From positions 62,001-126,000 of the forward strand of contig JBBMOA010000001.1 in NCBI GenBank assembly GCA_037954235.1: 64,000 bases of DNA, given 5' to 3'. The first letter of the stretch is position 1. Each line of letters opens with the position of its first letter. This DNA comes from Aulostomus chinensis (taxonomy: Eukaryota; Chordata; Actinopteri; Syngnathiformes; Aulostomidae). The translations under genes and the position numbers were made by a program. This document shows, one piece after another, positions 43,769-58,628 of the stretch. Under the pieces are notes generated by a model. The model had not been told where the DNA came from and made no database searches. It saw only the letters and a program-made list of their open reading frames with translations.

Positions 43769-46700
43769 TGCATCATTTTGAGGTTCGTAGCAGCTCTCAC
43801 TACATCACTGTAGCATCATTTCTTAGGTTAGTAGCAACTCCCATGACATCACTGTAGCATCATTTTGAGGTTTGTAGCAACTCTCACTACATTACTGGAA
43901 GCATCAGTTTGAGCATCGTAGCAACTCTGCCTACATCACTGTCGCATCATTTTGAGGTTAGTAGCAACTCTCAATACATCACTGTAATTTCATTATGAGC
44001 CTCATCGTAATTATCACATCACTGTCGCATCATTTTTAGGATAGTAGCAACTCTCACGTCATTACTGTAGCATCATTTTGAGATTCGTAGCAACTCTCAC
44101 TACATCACTGCAGCATCATTTCTTCGTTTAGTAGCAACTCTCACGACATTACTGTAGCATCATTTTGAGATTCGTAGCAACTCTCATTACATCACTGTAG
44201 CATCATTTTGAGGTTCGTAGCAACTCTCACCACATCACTGTAGCATCATTTCTTAGGTATGTAGCAACTTTCATTACATCACTTTAGCATGATTTTGAAA
44301 TTACTATCAACTCTCACCACATCACTGTAGCATCATTTTGAGGATCGTAGCAACTCTCACCACATCACTGTAGCATCATTTTGAGGATCGTAGCAACTCT
44401 CACTACATCACTGTCGCATCATTTTGAGGATCGTAGCAACTCTCACCACATCACTGTAGCATCATTTTGAGGATCGTAGCAACTCTCACCACATCACTGT
44501 CGCATCATTTCTCAGGTAAGTAGCAACTCTCATTACATCACTTTAGCATGATTTTGAAATTACTATCAACTCTCAGCACATGACTGTCGCATCATTTCTT
44601 AGGTTTGTTGCAACTCTCATTACATCACTCTAGCATCATTTGGACATTTGCAGCAACTCTCATTACATCACTGTAGCATCATTTTGAGGATCGTAGCAAC
44701 TCTCACCACATCACTGTAGCATCATTTTGAGGATCGTAGCAACTCTCACCACATCATTGTCGCATCATTTTGAGGATAGTCGCAACTCTCACGACATTAC
44801 TGTAGCATCATTTCTTAGGTTTGTAGCCATTCTCATTACATCACTTAAGCATCATTTTGACATTTGTGGCAACTCTCATTACATCACTGTAGCATCATTT
44901 TGCGGTTCGTAGCAACTCTCACTACACCACTTTAGCATTATTTTGAAATTAGTATCAACTCTCACCACATCACTGTAGCATCACTTCTTAGGTTTGTCGC
45001 AACTCTCATTACATCACTTAACATCATTTTGAGGATCGTAGCAACTCTCACTACATCACTGTCGCATCATTTTGAGGATAGAGGCAACTCTCACGACATT
45101 ACTGTAGCATTATTTTGAGGTTTTAAGCAACTCTCACAACATTACTGTAAGCATCATTTTGAGCATCGTAGCAACTGTCACTACATCACTGTAGCATCAT
45201 TTTGAGCATCGTAGCAACTCTCACTACATCACTGTAGCATCATTTTGAGATTAGTCGCAACTCTCACTACATCACTGTCGCATCATTTCTTAGGTTAGTA
45301 GCAACTCTCACCACATCACTGTAGCATCATTTCTTAGGTAAATAGCAACCCTCATTACATCACTGTAGCATCATTTTGCGGTTCGTAGCAACTCTCACTA
45401 CATCACTGTAGCATCATTTCTTAGGGAAGAATCAACTCTCATTACACCGCTATAGCTTTATTTTGAAATTACTATCAACTCTCACTGCATCACTGTAGCA
45501 TCATTTCTTAGGTTAGTAGCAACTCCCATGACATCACTGTAGCATCATTTTGAGGTTTGTAGCAACTCTCACTACATTACTGGAAGCATCAGTTTGAGCA
45601 TCGTACCAACTCTGCCTACATCACTGTAGCATCATTTCTTAGGTTTGTAGCCACTCTCATTACATCACTTAAGCATCATTTGGACATTTGTAGCAACTCT
45701 CACTACATCACTGTCGCATCATTTCTTAGGTTAGTAGCAACTCTCACTACATCACTGTCGCATCATTTCTTAGGTTCGTAGCAACTCTCACCACATCTCT
45801 GTAGCATCATTTTGAGGATCGTAGCAAATCTCACCACATCACTGCAGCATCATTTTGAGGATCGTAGCAACTCTCAATACATCATTGTCGCATCATTTTG
45901 AGGATAGTCGCAACTCTCACGACATTACTGTAGCATCATTTCTTAGGTTTGTAGCAAATCTCCTTACATCACTCTAGCATCATTTCTGAGGTTCGGAGCA
46001 ACTCCCATGACATCACTGTAGCATCATTTTGAGGTTTGTAGCAACTCTCACTACATTACTGGAAGCATCAGTTTGAGCATCGTACCAACTCTGCCTACAT
46101 CACTGTAGCATCATTTCTTCGGTTAGAAGCAACTCTCATGACATCACTTTAGCATGATTTTGAAATTACTATCAACTCTCACCACAACACTGTCAGTATA
46201 ATTTCTTAGGTTAGTAGCAACTGTCATAACATCACTGTAGCATCATTTTGAGGATCGTAGCAACTCTCACCACATCACTGTCGCATCATTTTGAAGATCG
46301 TAGCAACTCTCACTACATCACTGTAGCATCATTTTGAGGATAGTCGCAACTCTCGCGAAATTACTGGAGCATCATTTCTTAGGTAAGTAGCAACTCTCAT
46401 TACATAACTGTAGCATCATTTTGCGGTTCGTAGCAACTCTCACTACACCACTTTAGCATTATTTGTAAATTAGTATCAACTCTCACCACATCACTGTAGC
46501 ATCATTTCTTAGGTAAGTAGCAACTCTCATTACATAACTGTAGCATCATTTTGCGGTTCGTAGCAACTCTCACTACACCATTTTAGCATTATATGTAAAT
46601 TAGTATCAACTCTCACCACATCACTGTAGCATCACTTCTTAGGTTTGTAGCAACTCTCATTACATCACTTAAGCATCATTTTGAGGATCGTAGCAACTCT

Positions 46701-49700
46701 CACTACATCACTGTCGCATCATTTTGAGGATAGTCGCAACTCTCACGACATTACTGTTGCATCATTTTGAGATTCGTAGCAACTCTCATTACTCATTGTA
46801 GCATCATTTTGAGGATCGTAGCAACTCTCACTACATCACTGTCGCATCTTTTTGAGGGAAGTAGCAACTCTCATTTCATCACTGTAGCATCATTTTGAGG
46901 ATAGTCGCAACTCTCGCGAAGTTACTGAAGCATCATTTTTAGATTCGTAGGAACTCTCATTACATCACTGTAGCATCATTTTGAGGTTCGTAGCAACTCT
47001 CACCACATCACTGTAGCATCATTTCTTAGGTAAGTAGCAACTCTCATTACATCACTGTAGCATCATTTTGAGGTTCGTAGCAACTCTCACTACATCACTG
47101 TTGCATCATTTCTGAGGTAAGTAGCAACTCTCATTACATCACTTTAGCATGATTTTGAAATTACTATCAACTCTCAGCACATGACTGTCGCATCATTTCT
47201 TAGGTTTGTAGCAACTCTCATTACATCACTCTAGCATCATTTGGACATTTGTAGCAACTCTCATTACATCACTGTCGTATCATTTTGAGGATAGTCGCAA
47301 CTCTCACAACATTACTGGAGCATCATTTTGAGATTCCTAGCAACTGTCATTACATCACTGTAGCATCATTTTGAGGTTCGTAGCAACTCTCACCACATCA
47401 CTGTAGCATCATTTCTTAGGTAAGTAGCAACTCTCATTACATCACTGTAGCATCATTTTGCGGTTTGTAGCAACTCTCACTACACCACTTTAGCATTATT
47501 TTGAAATTAGTATCAACTCTCACCACATCACTGTAGCATCACTTCTTAGGTTTGTCGCAACTCTCATTACATCACTTAACATCATTTTGAGGATCGTAGC
47601 AACTCTCACTACATCACTTTAGTATCATTTTGAGGATAGTCGCAACTCTCACGACATTACTGTATCATCATTTTGAGATTCGTAGCAACTCTCATTACAT
47701 CACTGTAGCATCATTTTGAGGACCGTAGCAACTCTCACAACATCACTTTAGCATGATTTTTAAATTACTATCAACACTCACCACATCACTGTAGCATAAC
47801 TTCTTAGGTTAGTAGCAACTCTCATTACATCACTGTAGCATCATTTTGAGATTCGTAGCAACTCTCACCACATCACTGTAGCATCATTTCTTTGGTTAGT
47901 AGCAATTCTTATGACATCACTGTAGCATCGTTTCTTAGGTTAGTAGCAACTCTCACTACATCACTTTCAGCATCATTTTGAGGTTCGTAGCAACTCTCAC
48001 GACGTTACTGTAACCATCATTTTGAGATTAGTCGCAACTCTCATTACATCACTGTCGCATCATTTCTTAGTTTAGTAGCAACTCTCACCACATCACTGTA
48101 GCATCATTTCTTAGGTAAATAGCAACCCTCTTTACATCACTGTAGCATCATTTTGCGGTTCGTAGCAACTCTCACTACATCACTGTAGCATCATTTCTTT
48201 GGGAAGTATCAACTCTCATTACACAGCTTTAGCTTTATTTTGAAATTACTATCAACTCTCACTACAATACTGGAAGCATCATTTTGACATTTGTAGCAAC
48301 TCTCATTTCATCACTGTAGCATCATTTCTTAGGTTAGTAGCAACTCCCATGACATCACTGTAGCATCATTTTGAGGTTTGTAGCAACTCTCACTACATTA
48401 CTGTAGCATCATTTTGATATTCGTAGCAACTCTCATGACATCACTGTTGCATCATTTTAAGGATCGTAGCAACTCTCATGACATCACTTTAGCATGATTT
48501 TGAAATTACTATCAACTCTCACCACAACACTGTCAGTATAATTTCTTAGGTTAGTAGCAACTGTCATAACATCACTGTAGCATCATTTTGAGGATCGTAG
48601 CAACTCTCACCACATCACTGTAGCATCATTTTGAGGATCGTAGCAACTCTCAATACATCATTGTCGCATCATTTTGAGGATAGTCGCAACTCTCACGACA
48701 TTACTGTAGCATCATTTCTTAGGTCTGTAGCAAATCTCATTACATCACTCTAGCATCATTTTGACATTCGTAGCAACTCTCATTACATCACTGTTGCATC
48801 ATTTTGAGGTTCGTAGCAACTCTCACCACATCACTGTAGCATCATTTCTTCGGTTAGTAGCAACTCTCATTACACCGCTTTAGCATCATTTTGAAATTAC
48901 TATCAACTCTCACCACATCACTGTAGCATCACTTCTTAGGTTTGTAGCTACTCTCATTACATCACTTTAGCATCATTTTGAGATTAGTATCAATTGTCAC
49001 TACATCACTGCCACCTCATTTTGAGGATCGTAGCAGCTCTCATCACATCACTGTTGCATCATTTTGAGAATCGTAGCAACTCTCACTACATTACTGTCGT
49101 ATCATTTTGAGGATAGTCGCAACTCTCGCGACATTACTGAAGCATCATTTTGAGATTCGTGGCAACTCTCATTACATCACTGTAGCATTATTTTGAGGTT
49201 CGTAGCAACTATCACCACATCACTGTAGCATCATTTCTTAGGTAAGAGGCAACTCTCATTACATAACTGTAGCATCATTTTGAGGTTCGTAGCAACTCTC
49301 ACCACATCACTGTACCATCATTTCTAAGGTAAGTAGCAACTCTCATTACATCACTTTAGCATGATTTTGAAATTACTATCAACTCTCACCACATCACTGT
49401 AGCATCATTTCTTAGGTTTGTAGCAAATCTCATTACATCACTCTAGCATCATTTGGACATTTGTAGCAACTCTCATTACATCACTGTAGCATCATTTCTT
49501 AGGTTTGTAGCAACTCTCATTACATCACTCTCGCATCATTTGGACATTTGTAGCAACTCTCATTACATCACTGTAGCATCATTTTGAGGTTCGTAGCAAC
49601 TCTCACCACATCACTGTAACATCATTTCTTAGGTAAGTAGCAACTCTCATTACATCACTGTAGCATCATTTTGCGGTTCGTAGCAACTCTCACCACACCA

Positions 49701-52700
49701 CTTTAGCATTATTTTGAAATTAGTATCAACTCTCACCACATCACTGTAGCATCACTTCTTAGGTTATTCGCAACTCTCATTACGTCACTTTAGCATCATT
49801 TTGAGGATCGTAGCAACTCTCACGACATCACTTTAGCGTGATTTTGAAATTACTATCAACTCTCACCACATCACTGTAGCATCATTTTGAGGATCGTAGT
49901 AACTCTCACTACATCACTATTGCATCATTTTGACATTTGTAGCAACTCTCATTATATCACTGTAGCATCATTTCTTAGGTTAGTAGCAACTCCCATGACA
50001 TCACTGTAGCATCAGTTTGAGGTTCGTAGCAAATTTCACCACATCAATGTAGCATCATTTGTTTGGTTAGAAGCAACTCTCATGACATCACTTTTGCATG
50101 ATTTTGAAATGACTATCAACTGTCACCACAACATTGTCAGCATAATTTCTTAGGTTAGTAGCAACTGTCATAACATCACTGTAGCATCATTTTGAGCATC
50201 GTAGCAACTCTCACTACATCACTGTAACCATCATTTTGAGATTAGTCGCAACTCTCATTACATCACTGTCGCATCATTTCTTAGTTTAGTAGCAACTCTC
50301 ACCACATCACTGTCGCATCATTTCTTAGGTAAATAGCAACCCTCTTTACATCACTGTAGCATCATTTTGCGGTTCGTAGCAACTCTCACTACATCACTGT
50401 AGCATCATTTCTTAGGGAAGTATCAACTCTCATTACACAGCTTTAGCTTTATTTTGAAATTACTATCAACTCTCACTGCATCACTGTAGCATCATTTCTT
50501 AGGTTAGTAGCAACTCCCATGACATCACTGTAGCATCATTTTGAGGTTTGTAGCAACTCTCACTACAATACTGGAAGCATCATTTTGACATTTGTAGCAA
50601 CTCTCATTTCATCACTGTAGCATCATTTCTTAGGTTTGTAGCCACTCTCATTACATCACTTAAGCATCATTTGGACATTTGTAGCAACTCTCACTACATC
50701 ACTGTCGCATCATTTCTTAGGTTAGTAGCAACTCTCACTACATCACTGTCGCATCATTTCTTAGGTTCGTAGCAACTCTCACCACATCTCTGTAGCATCA
50801 TTTTGAGGATCGTAGCAAATCTCACCACATCACTGCAGCATCATTTTGAGGATCGTAGCAACTCTCAATACATCATTGTCGCATCATTTTGAGGATAGTC
50901 GCAACTCTCACGACATTACTGTAGCATCATTTCTTAGGTTTGTAGCAAATCTCCTTACATCACTCTAGCATCATTTCTGAGGTTCGGAGCAACTCCCATG
51001 ACATCACTGTAGCATCATTTTGAGGTTTGTAGCAACTCTCACTACATTACTGGAAGCATCAGTTTGAGCATCGTACCAACTCTGCCTACATCACTGTAGC
51101 ATCATTTCTTCGGTTAGAAGCAACTCTCATGACATCACTTTAGCATGATTTTGAAATTACTATCAACTCTCACCACAACACTGTCAGTATAATTTCTTAG
51201 GTTAGTAGCAACTGTCATAACATCACTGTAGCATCATTTTGAGGATCGTAGCAACTCTCACCACATCACTGTCGCATCATTTTGAAGATCGTAGCAACTC
51301 TCACTACATCACTGTAGCATCATTTTGAGGATAGTCGCAACTCTCGCGAAATTACTGTAGCATCATTTCTTAGGTAAGTAGCAACTCTCATTACATCACT
51401 GTAGCATCATTTTGAGGTTCGTAGCAACTCTCACCACATCACTGTAGCATCATTTCTTAGGTAAGTAGCAACTCTCATTACATAACTGTAGCATCATTTT
51501 GCGGTTCGTAGCAACTCTCACTACACCACTTTAGCATTATTTGTAAATTAGTATCAATTCTCACCACATCACTGTAGCATCATTTCTTAGGTAAGTAGCA
51601 ACTCTCATTACATAACTGTAGCATCATTTTGCGGTTCGTAGCAACTCTCACTACACCATTTTAGCATTATTTGTAAATTAGTATCAACTCTCACCACATC
51701 ACTGTAGCATCACTTCTTAGGTTTGTAGCAACTCTCATTACATCACTTAAGCATCATTTTGAGGATCGTAGCAACTCTCACTACATCACTGTCGCATCAT
51801 TTTGAGGATAGTCGCAACTCTCACGACATTACTGTTGCATCATTTTGAGATTCGTAGCAACTCTCATTACTCATTGTAGCATCATTTTGAGGATCGTAGC
51901 AACTCTCACTACATCACTGTCGCATCTTTTTGAGGGAAGTAGCAACTCTCATTTCATCACTGTAGCATCATTTTGAGGATAGTCGCAACTCTCGCGAAGT
52001 TACTGAAGCATCATTTTTAGATTCGTAGGAACTCTCATTACATCACTGTAGCATCATTTTGAGGTTCGTAGCAACTCTCACCACATCACTGTAGCATCAT
52101 TTCTTAGGTAAGTAGCAACTCTCATTACATCACTGTAGCATCATTTTGAGGTTCGTAGCAATTCTCACCACATCACTGTCGCATCATTTCTGAGGTAAGT
52201 AGCAACTCTCATTACATCACTTTAGCATGATTTTGAAATTACTATCAACTCTCAGCACATGACTGTCGCATCATTTCTTAGGTTTGTAGCAACTCTCATT
52301 ACATCACTCTAGCATCATTTGGACATTTGTAGCAACTCTCATTACATCACTGTCGTATCATTTTGAGGATAGTCGCAACTCTCACAACATTACTGGAGCA
52401 TCATTTTGAGATTCCTAGCAACTGTCATTACATCACTGTAGCATCATTTTGAGGTTCGTAGCAACTCTCACCACATCACTGTAGCATCATTTCTTAGGTA
52501 AGTAGCAACTCTCATTACATCACTGTAGCATCATTTTGCGGTTCGTAGCAACTCTCACTACACCACTTTAGCATTATTTTGAAATTAGTATCAACTCTCA
52601 CCACATCACTGTAGCATCACTTCTTAGGTTTGTCGCAACTCTCATTACATCACTTAACATCATTTTGAGGATCGTAGCAACTCTCACTACATCACTTTAG

Positions 52701-55700
52701 TATCATTTTGAGGATAGTCGCAACTCTCACGACATTACTGTATCATCATTTTGAGATTCGTAGCAACTCTCATTACATCACTGTAGCATCATTTTGAGGA
52801 CCGTAGCAACTCTCACTACATCACTTTAGCATGATTTTTAAATTACTATCAACACTCACCACATCACTGTAGCATAACTTCTTAGGTTAGTAGCAACTCT
52901 CATTACATCACTGTAGCATCATTTTGAGATTCGTAGCAACTCTCACCACATCACTGTAGCATCATTTCTTTGGTTAGTAGCAATTCTTATGACATCACTG
53001 TAGCATCGTTTCTTAGGTTAGTAGCAACTCTCACTACATCACTTTCAGCATCATTTTGAGGTTCGTAGCAACTCTCACGACGTTACTGTAACCATCATTT
53101 TGAGATTAGTCGCAACTCTCATTACATCACTGTCGCATCATTTCTTAGTTTAGTAGCAACTCTCACCACATCACTGTAGCATCATTTCTTAGGTAAATAG
53201 CAACCCTCTTTACATCACTGTAGCATCATTTTGCGGTTCGTAGCAACTCTCACTACATCACTGTAGCATCATTTCTTAGGGAAGTATCAACTCTCATTAC
53301 ACAGCTTTAGCTTTATTTTGAAATTACTATCAACTCTCACTACAATACTGGAAGCATCATTTTGACATTTGTAGCAACTCTCATTGCATCACTGTAGCAT
53401 CATTTCTTAGGTTAGTAGCAACTCCCATGACATCACTGTAGCATCATTTTGAAGTTTGTAGCAACTCTCACTACATTACTGTAGCATCATTTTGATATTC
53501 GTAGCAACTCTCATGACATCACTGTTGCATCATTTTAAGGATCGTAGCAACTCTCATGACATCACTTTAGCATGATTTTGAAATTACTATCAACTCTCAC
53601 CACAACACTGTCAGTATAATTTCTTAGGTTAGTAGCAACTGTCATAACATCACTGTAGCATCATTTTGAGGATCGTAGCAACTCTCACCACATCACTGTA
53701 GCATCATTTTGAGGATCGTAGCAACTCTCAATACATCATTGTCGCATCATTTTGAGGATAGTCGCAACTCTCACGACATTACTGTAGCATCATTTCTTAG
53801 GTTTGTAGCAAATCTCATTACATCACTCTAGCATCATTTTGAGATTCGTAGCAACTCTCATTACATCACTGTTGCATCATTTTGAGGTTCGTAGCAACTC
53901 TCACCACATCACTGTAGCATCATTTCTTCGGTTAGTAGCAACTCTCATTACACCGCTTTAGCATCATTTTGAAATTACTATCAAGTCTCACCACATCACT
54001 GTAGCATCACTTCTTAGGTTTGTAGCTACTCTCATTACATCACTTTAGCATCATTTTGAGATTAGTATCAATTGTCACTACATCACTGCCACCTCATTTT
54101 GAGGATCGTAGCAGCTCTCATCACATCACTGTTGCATCATTTTGAGAATCGTAGCAACTCTCACTACATTACTGTCGTATCATTTTGAGGATAGTCGCAA
54201 CTCTCGCGACATTACTGAAGCATCATTTTGAGATTCGTGGCAACTCTCATTACATCACTGTAGCATTATTTTGAGGTTCGTAGCAACTATCACCACATCA
54301 CTGTAGCATCATTTCTTAGGTAAGAGGCAACTCTCATTACATAACTGTAGCATCATTTTGAGGTTCGTAGCAACTCTCACCACATCACTGTACCATCATT
54401 TCTAAGGTAAGTAGCAACTCTCATTACATCACTTTAGCATGATTTTGAAATTACTATCAACTCTCACCACATCACTGTAGCATCATTTCTTAGGTTTGTA
54501 GCAAATCTCATTACATCACTCTAGCATCATTTGGACATTTGTAGCAACTCTCATTACATCACTGTAGCATCATTTCTTAGGTTTGTAGCAACTCTCATTA
54601 CATCACTCTCGCATCATTTGGACATTTGTAGCAACTCTCATTACATCACTGTAGCATCATTTTGAGGTTCGTAGCAACTCTCACCACATCACTGTAGCAT
54701 CATTTCTTAGGTAAGTAGCAACTCTCATTACATCACTGTAGCATCATTTTGCGGTTCGTAGCAACTCTCACCACACCACTTTAGCATTATTTTGAAATTA
54801 GTATCAACTCTCACCACATCACTGTAGCATCACTTCTTAGGTTATTCGCAACTCTCATTACGTCACTTTAGCATCATTTTGAGGATCGTAGCAACTCTCA
54901 CGACATCACTTTAGCGTGATTTTGAAATTACTATCAACTCTCACCACATCACTGTAGCATCATTTTGAGGATCGTAGTAACTCTCACTACATCACTATTG
55001 CATCATTTTGACATTTGTAGCAACTCTCATTATATCACTGTAGCATCATTTCTTAGGTTAGTAGCAACTCCCATGACATCACTGTAGCATCAGTTTGAGG
55101 TTCGTAGCAAATTTCACCACATCAATGTAGCATCATTTGTTTGGTTAGAAGCAACTCTCATGACATCACTTTTGCATGATTTTGAAATGACTATCAACTG
55201 TCACCACAACATTGTCAGCATAATTTCTTAGGTTAGTAGCAACTGTCATAACATCACTGTAGCATCATTTTGAGCATCGTAGCAACTCTCACTACATCAC
55301 TGTAACCATCATTTTGAGATTAGTCGCAACTCTCATTACATCACTGTCGCATCATTTCTTAGTTTAGTAGCAACTCTCACCACATCACTGTCGCATCATT
55401 TCTTAGGTAAATAGCAACCCTCTTTACATCACTGTAGCATCATTTTGCGGTTCGTAGCAACTCTCACTACATCACTGTAGCATCATTTCTTAGGGAAGTA
55501 TCAACTCTCATTACACAGCTTTAGCTTTATTTTGAAATTACTATCAACTCTCACTGCATCACTGTAGCATCATTTCTTAGGTTAGTAGCAACTCCCATGA
55601 CATCACTGTAGCATCATTTTGAGGTTTGTAGCAACTCTCACTACAATACTGGAAGCATCATTTTGACATTTGTAGCAACTCTCATTTCATCACTGTAGCA

Positions 55701-58000
55701 TCATTTCTTAGGTTAGTAGCAACTCCCATGACATCACTGTAGCATCATTTTGAGGTTTGTAGCAACTCTCACTACATTACTGTAGCATCATTTTGATATT
55801 CGAAGCAACTCTCATGACATCACTGTTGCATCATTTTAAGGATCGTAGCAACTCTCATGACATCACTTTAGCATGATTTTGAAATTACTATCAACTCTCA
55901 CCACAACACTGTCAGTATAATTTCTTAGGTTAGTAGCAACTGTCATAACATCACTGTAGCATCATTTTGAGGATCGTAGCAACTCTCACCACATCACTGT
56001 AGCATCATTTTGAGGATCGTAGCAACTCTCAATACATCATTGTCGCATCATTTTGAGGATAGTCGCAACTCTCACGACATTACTGTAGCATCATTTCTTA
56101 GGTTTGTAGCAAATCTCATTACTTCACTCTAGCATCATTTTGAGATTCGTAGCAACTCTCATTACATCACTGTTGCATCATTTTGAGGTTCGTAGCAACT
56201 CTCACCACATCACTGTAGCATCATTTCTTCGGTTAGTAGCAACTCTCATTATACCGCTTTAGCATCATTTTGAAATTACTATCAACTCTCACCACATCAC
56301 TGTAGCATCACTTCTTAGGTTTGTAGCTACTCTCATTACATCACTTTAGCATCATTTTGAGATTAGTATCAATTGTCACTACATCATTGCCACCTCATTT
56401 TGAGGATCGTAGCAGCTCTCATTACATCACTGTTGCATCATTTTGAGAATCGTAGCAATTCTCACTACATTACTGTCGTATCATTTTGAGGATAGTCGCA
56501 ACTCTCGCGACATTACTGTAGCATCATTTTGAGATTCGTGGCAACTCTCATTACATCACTGTAGCATTATTTTGAGGTTCGTAGCAACTATCACCACATC
56601 ACTGTAGCATCATTTCTTAGGTAAGAGGCAACTCTCATTACATAACTGTAGCATCATTTTGAGGTTCGTAGCAACTCTCACCACATCACTGTACCATCAT
56701 TTCTAAGGTTTGTAGCAAATCTCATTACATCACTCTAGCATCATTTGGACATTTGTAGCAACTCTCACCACATCACTGTAGCATCATTTCTTAGGTTTGT
56801 AGCAAATCTTATGACATAGCTCTAGCATCATTTGGACATTTGTAGCAACTCTCATTACATCACTGTAGCATCATTTCTTAGGTTTGTAGCAACTCTCATT
56901 ACATCACTCTAGCATCATTTGGACATTTGTAGCAACTCTCATTACATCACTGTAGCATCATTTTGAGGTTCGTAGCAACTCTCACCACATCACTGTAACA
57001 TCATTTCTTAGGTAAGTAGCAACTCTCATTACATCACTGTAGCATCATTTTGCGGTTCGTAGCAACTCTCACTACACCACTTTAGCATTATTTTGAAATT
57101 AGTATCAACTCTCACCACATCACTGTAGCATCACTTCTTAGGTTATTCGCAACTCTCATTACGTCACTTTAGCATCATTTTGAGGATCGTAGCAACTCTC
57201 ACGACATCACTTTAGCGTGATTTTGAAATTACTATCAACTCTCACCACATCACTGTAGCATCATTTTGAGGATCGTAGTAACTCTCACTACATCACTATT
57301 GCATCATTTTGACATTTGTAGCAACTCTCATTATATCACTGTAGCATCATTTCTTAGGTTAGTAGCAACTCCCATGACATCACTGTAGCATCAGTTTGAG
57401 GTTTGTAGCAAATTTCACCACATCAATGTAGCATCATTTGTTTGGTTAGAAGCAACTCTCATGACATCACTTTAGCATGATTTTGAAATGACTATCAACT
57501 GTCACCACAACATTGTCAGCATAATTTCTTAGGTTAGTAGCAACTGTCATAACATCACTGTAGCATAATTTTGAGGATCGTAGCAACTCTCACTACATCA
57601 TTGTCGCATCATTTTGAGGATAGTCGCAACTCTCATGACATTACTGGAGCATCATTTTGAGATTCCTAGCAACTCTCATTACATCACTGTCGCATAATTT
57701 TTAGGTTTGTAGCAACTCTCACCACATCACTGTAGCATCATTTCTTAGGTATGTAGCAACTCTCACGACATCACTGTAGCATCACTTCTTCGGTTTGTCG
57801 CAACCCTCATTACATCACTTTAGCATCATTTTGAGGATCGTAGCAACTCTCATTACATCACTGTAGCATCATTTATTAGGTAAGTAGCAACTCTCACCAC
57901 ATCACTTTAGCATCATTTCTTAGGTATGTAGCAACTCTCATTACATCACTTTAGCGTGATTTTGAAATTACTATCAACTCTCACCACATCACTGTCGCAT
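43769..58000 (-). repeat. Satellite array, right arm, subfamily B (44-bp monomers)
   Basis: Monomers are oriented opposite to the left arm. A typical unit is TTTGAGGTTCGTAGCAACTC then TCACCACATCACTGTAGCATCATT, alternating with types carrying CTTAGGTTAGTAGC, GGACATTTGTAGC, CGGTTCGTAGC and GAAATTACTATC. B differs from subfamily A by CTCTCA in place of CTTACT or ATCACT and by frequent CTTAGGT. It is related closely enough to share TACATCACTGT..GCATCATTTTGAG. Long-range order is clear (see the higher-order repeat entry). It has about 320 monomers by length. It contains no inserted element and no plausible gene. Confidence 0.97.
45456..57990 (-). repeat. Higher-order repeat, period about 5.08 kb
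   Basis: Rare variants recur in register. GTTCGGAGC is at 45991 and 50982 (4,991 bp). GCATGATTTT before TAAATTAC is at 47751 and 52829 (5,078). AGCAATTCTT is at 47901 and 52979 (5,078). CCACCTCATT is at 49011, 54089 and 56390. The landmark CTTTATTTTG is at 45456, 48233, 50447, 53311 and 55525, giving spacings of 2,777, 2,214, 2,864 and 2,214. Spacing changes of 87 bp equal two monomers and match an extra pair near 51380-51470. The third copy is shortened and chimeric. Confidence 0.9.
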
Positions 58001-58237
58001 TAAATTGAGGTTAGTAGCAACTCTTACTACGTGACTTTCAGCATCACTTTGAGGTTATTCGAAACACTGACAACATTACTGGAAGCATCACTGAGTTTAT
58101 TACCAACTTTCACTACATTACTTTAGCATCATTTTTGCGTTCATTAGCAATTCTTACGACATCACTGTCCCATCAGTTTGAGATCATTACCAATTCTTCT
58201 GACATCACTGTCGCATTATTTTGATGTTCGTAGCAAC

Positions 58238-58260
58238 TTTTAAATAAATTGCCTTGCCTT
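58238..58260 (+). mobile_element. Tiny LINE-tail-like insertion in a satellite monomer, copy 1
   Basis: The monomer phrase AACTTTTACTACATT is split as AACTTTT, then AAATAAATTGCCTTGC, then CTTTTACTACATT. The insert looks like the extreme 3' tail of a fish LINE (AATAAATTGCCTTG), and CTTTT is repeated on both sides like a target-site duplication. A second copy lies 368 bp downstream at 58606-58628. Confidence 0.5.
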
Positions 58261-58605
58261 TTACTACATTACCGTTGCATTATTTAAAGGTTCGTAGCAA
58301 CTCTTACTACATTACTGTCAGCATCACTTTGAGTTTATTGGAAACTATCACTACATTACAGTTAGCATCATTTTGAGTTTATTAGCAATTCATAGACATC
58401 ACTGTACCATTAAATTGAGGTAAGTAGCGACACTTACTACATGACTGTCAGCATCACTTTGAGGTTATTCGAAACGTTCACTCCATTACTGTTAGCATCA
58501 TTTTGAGTTCATTAGCAATTCTTACTAAATCACTGTCGCATCATTTTGAGATCTTTAGCAATTCTTCTGACATCACTGTCGCATTATTTTGATGTTCGTA
58601 GCAAC

Positions 58606-58628
58606 TTTTAAATAAATTGCCTTGCCTT
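58606..58628 (+). mobile_element. LINE-tail-like insertion, copy 2
   Basis: The insert and flanks are identical to 58238-58260. The surrounding ~368 bp is duplicated with it, so this is one insertion event copied by array expansion. Confidence 0.5.
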
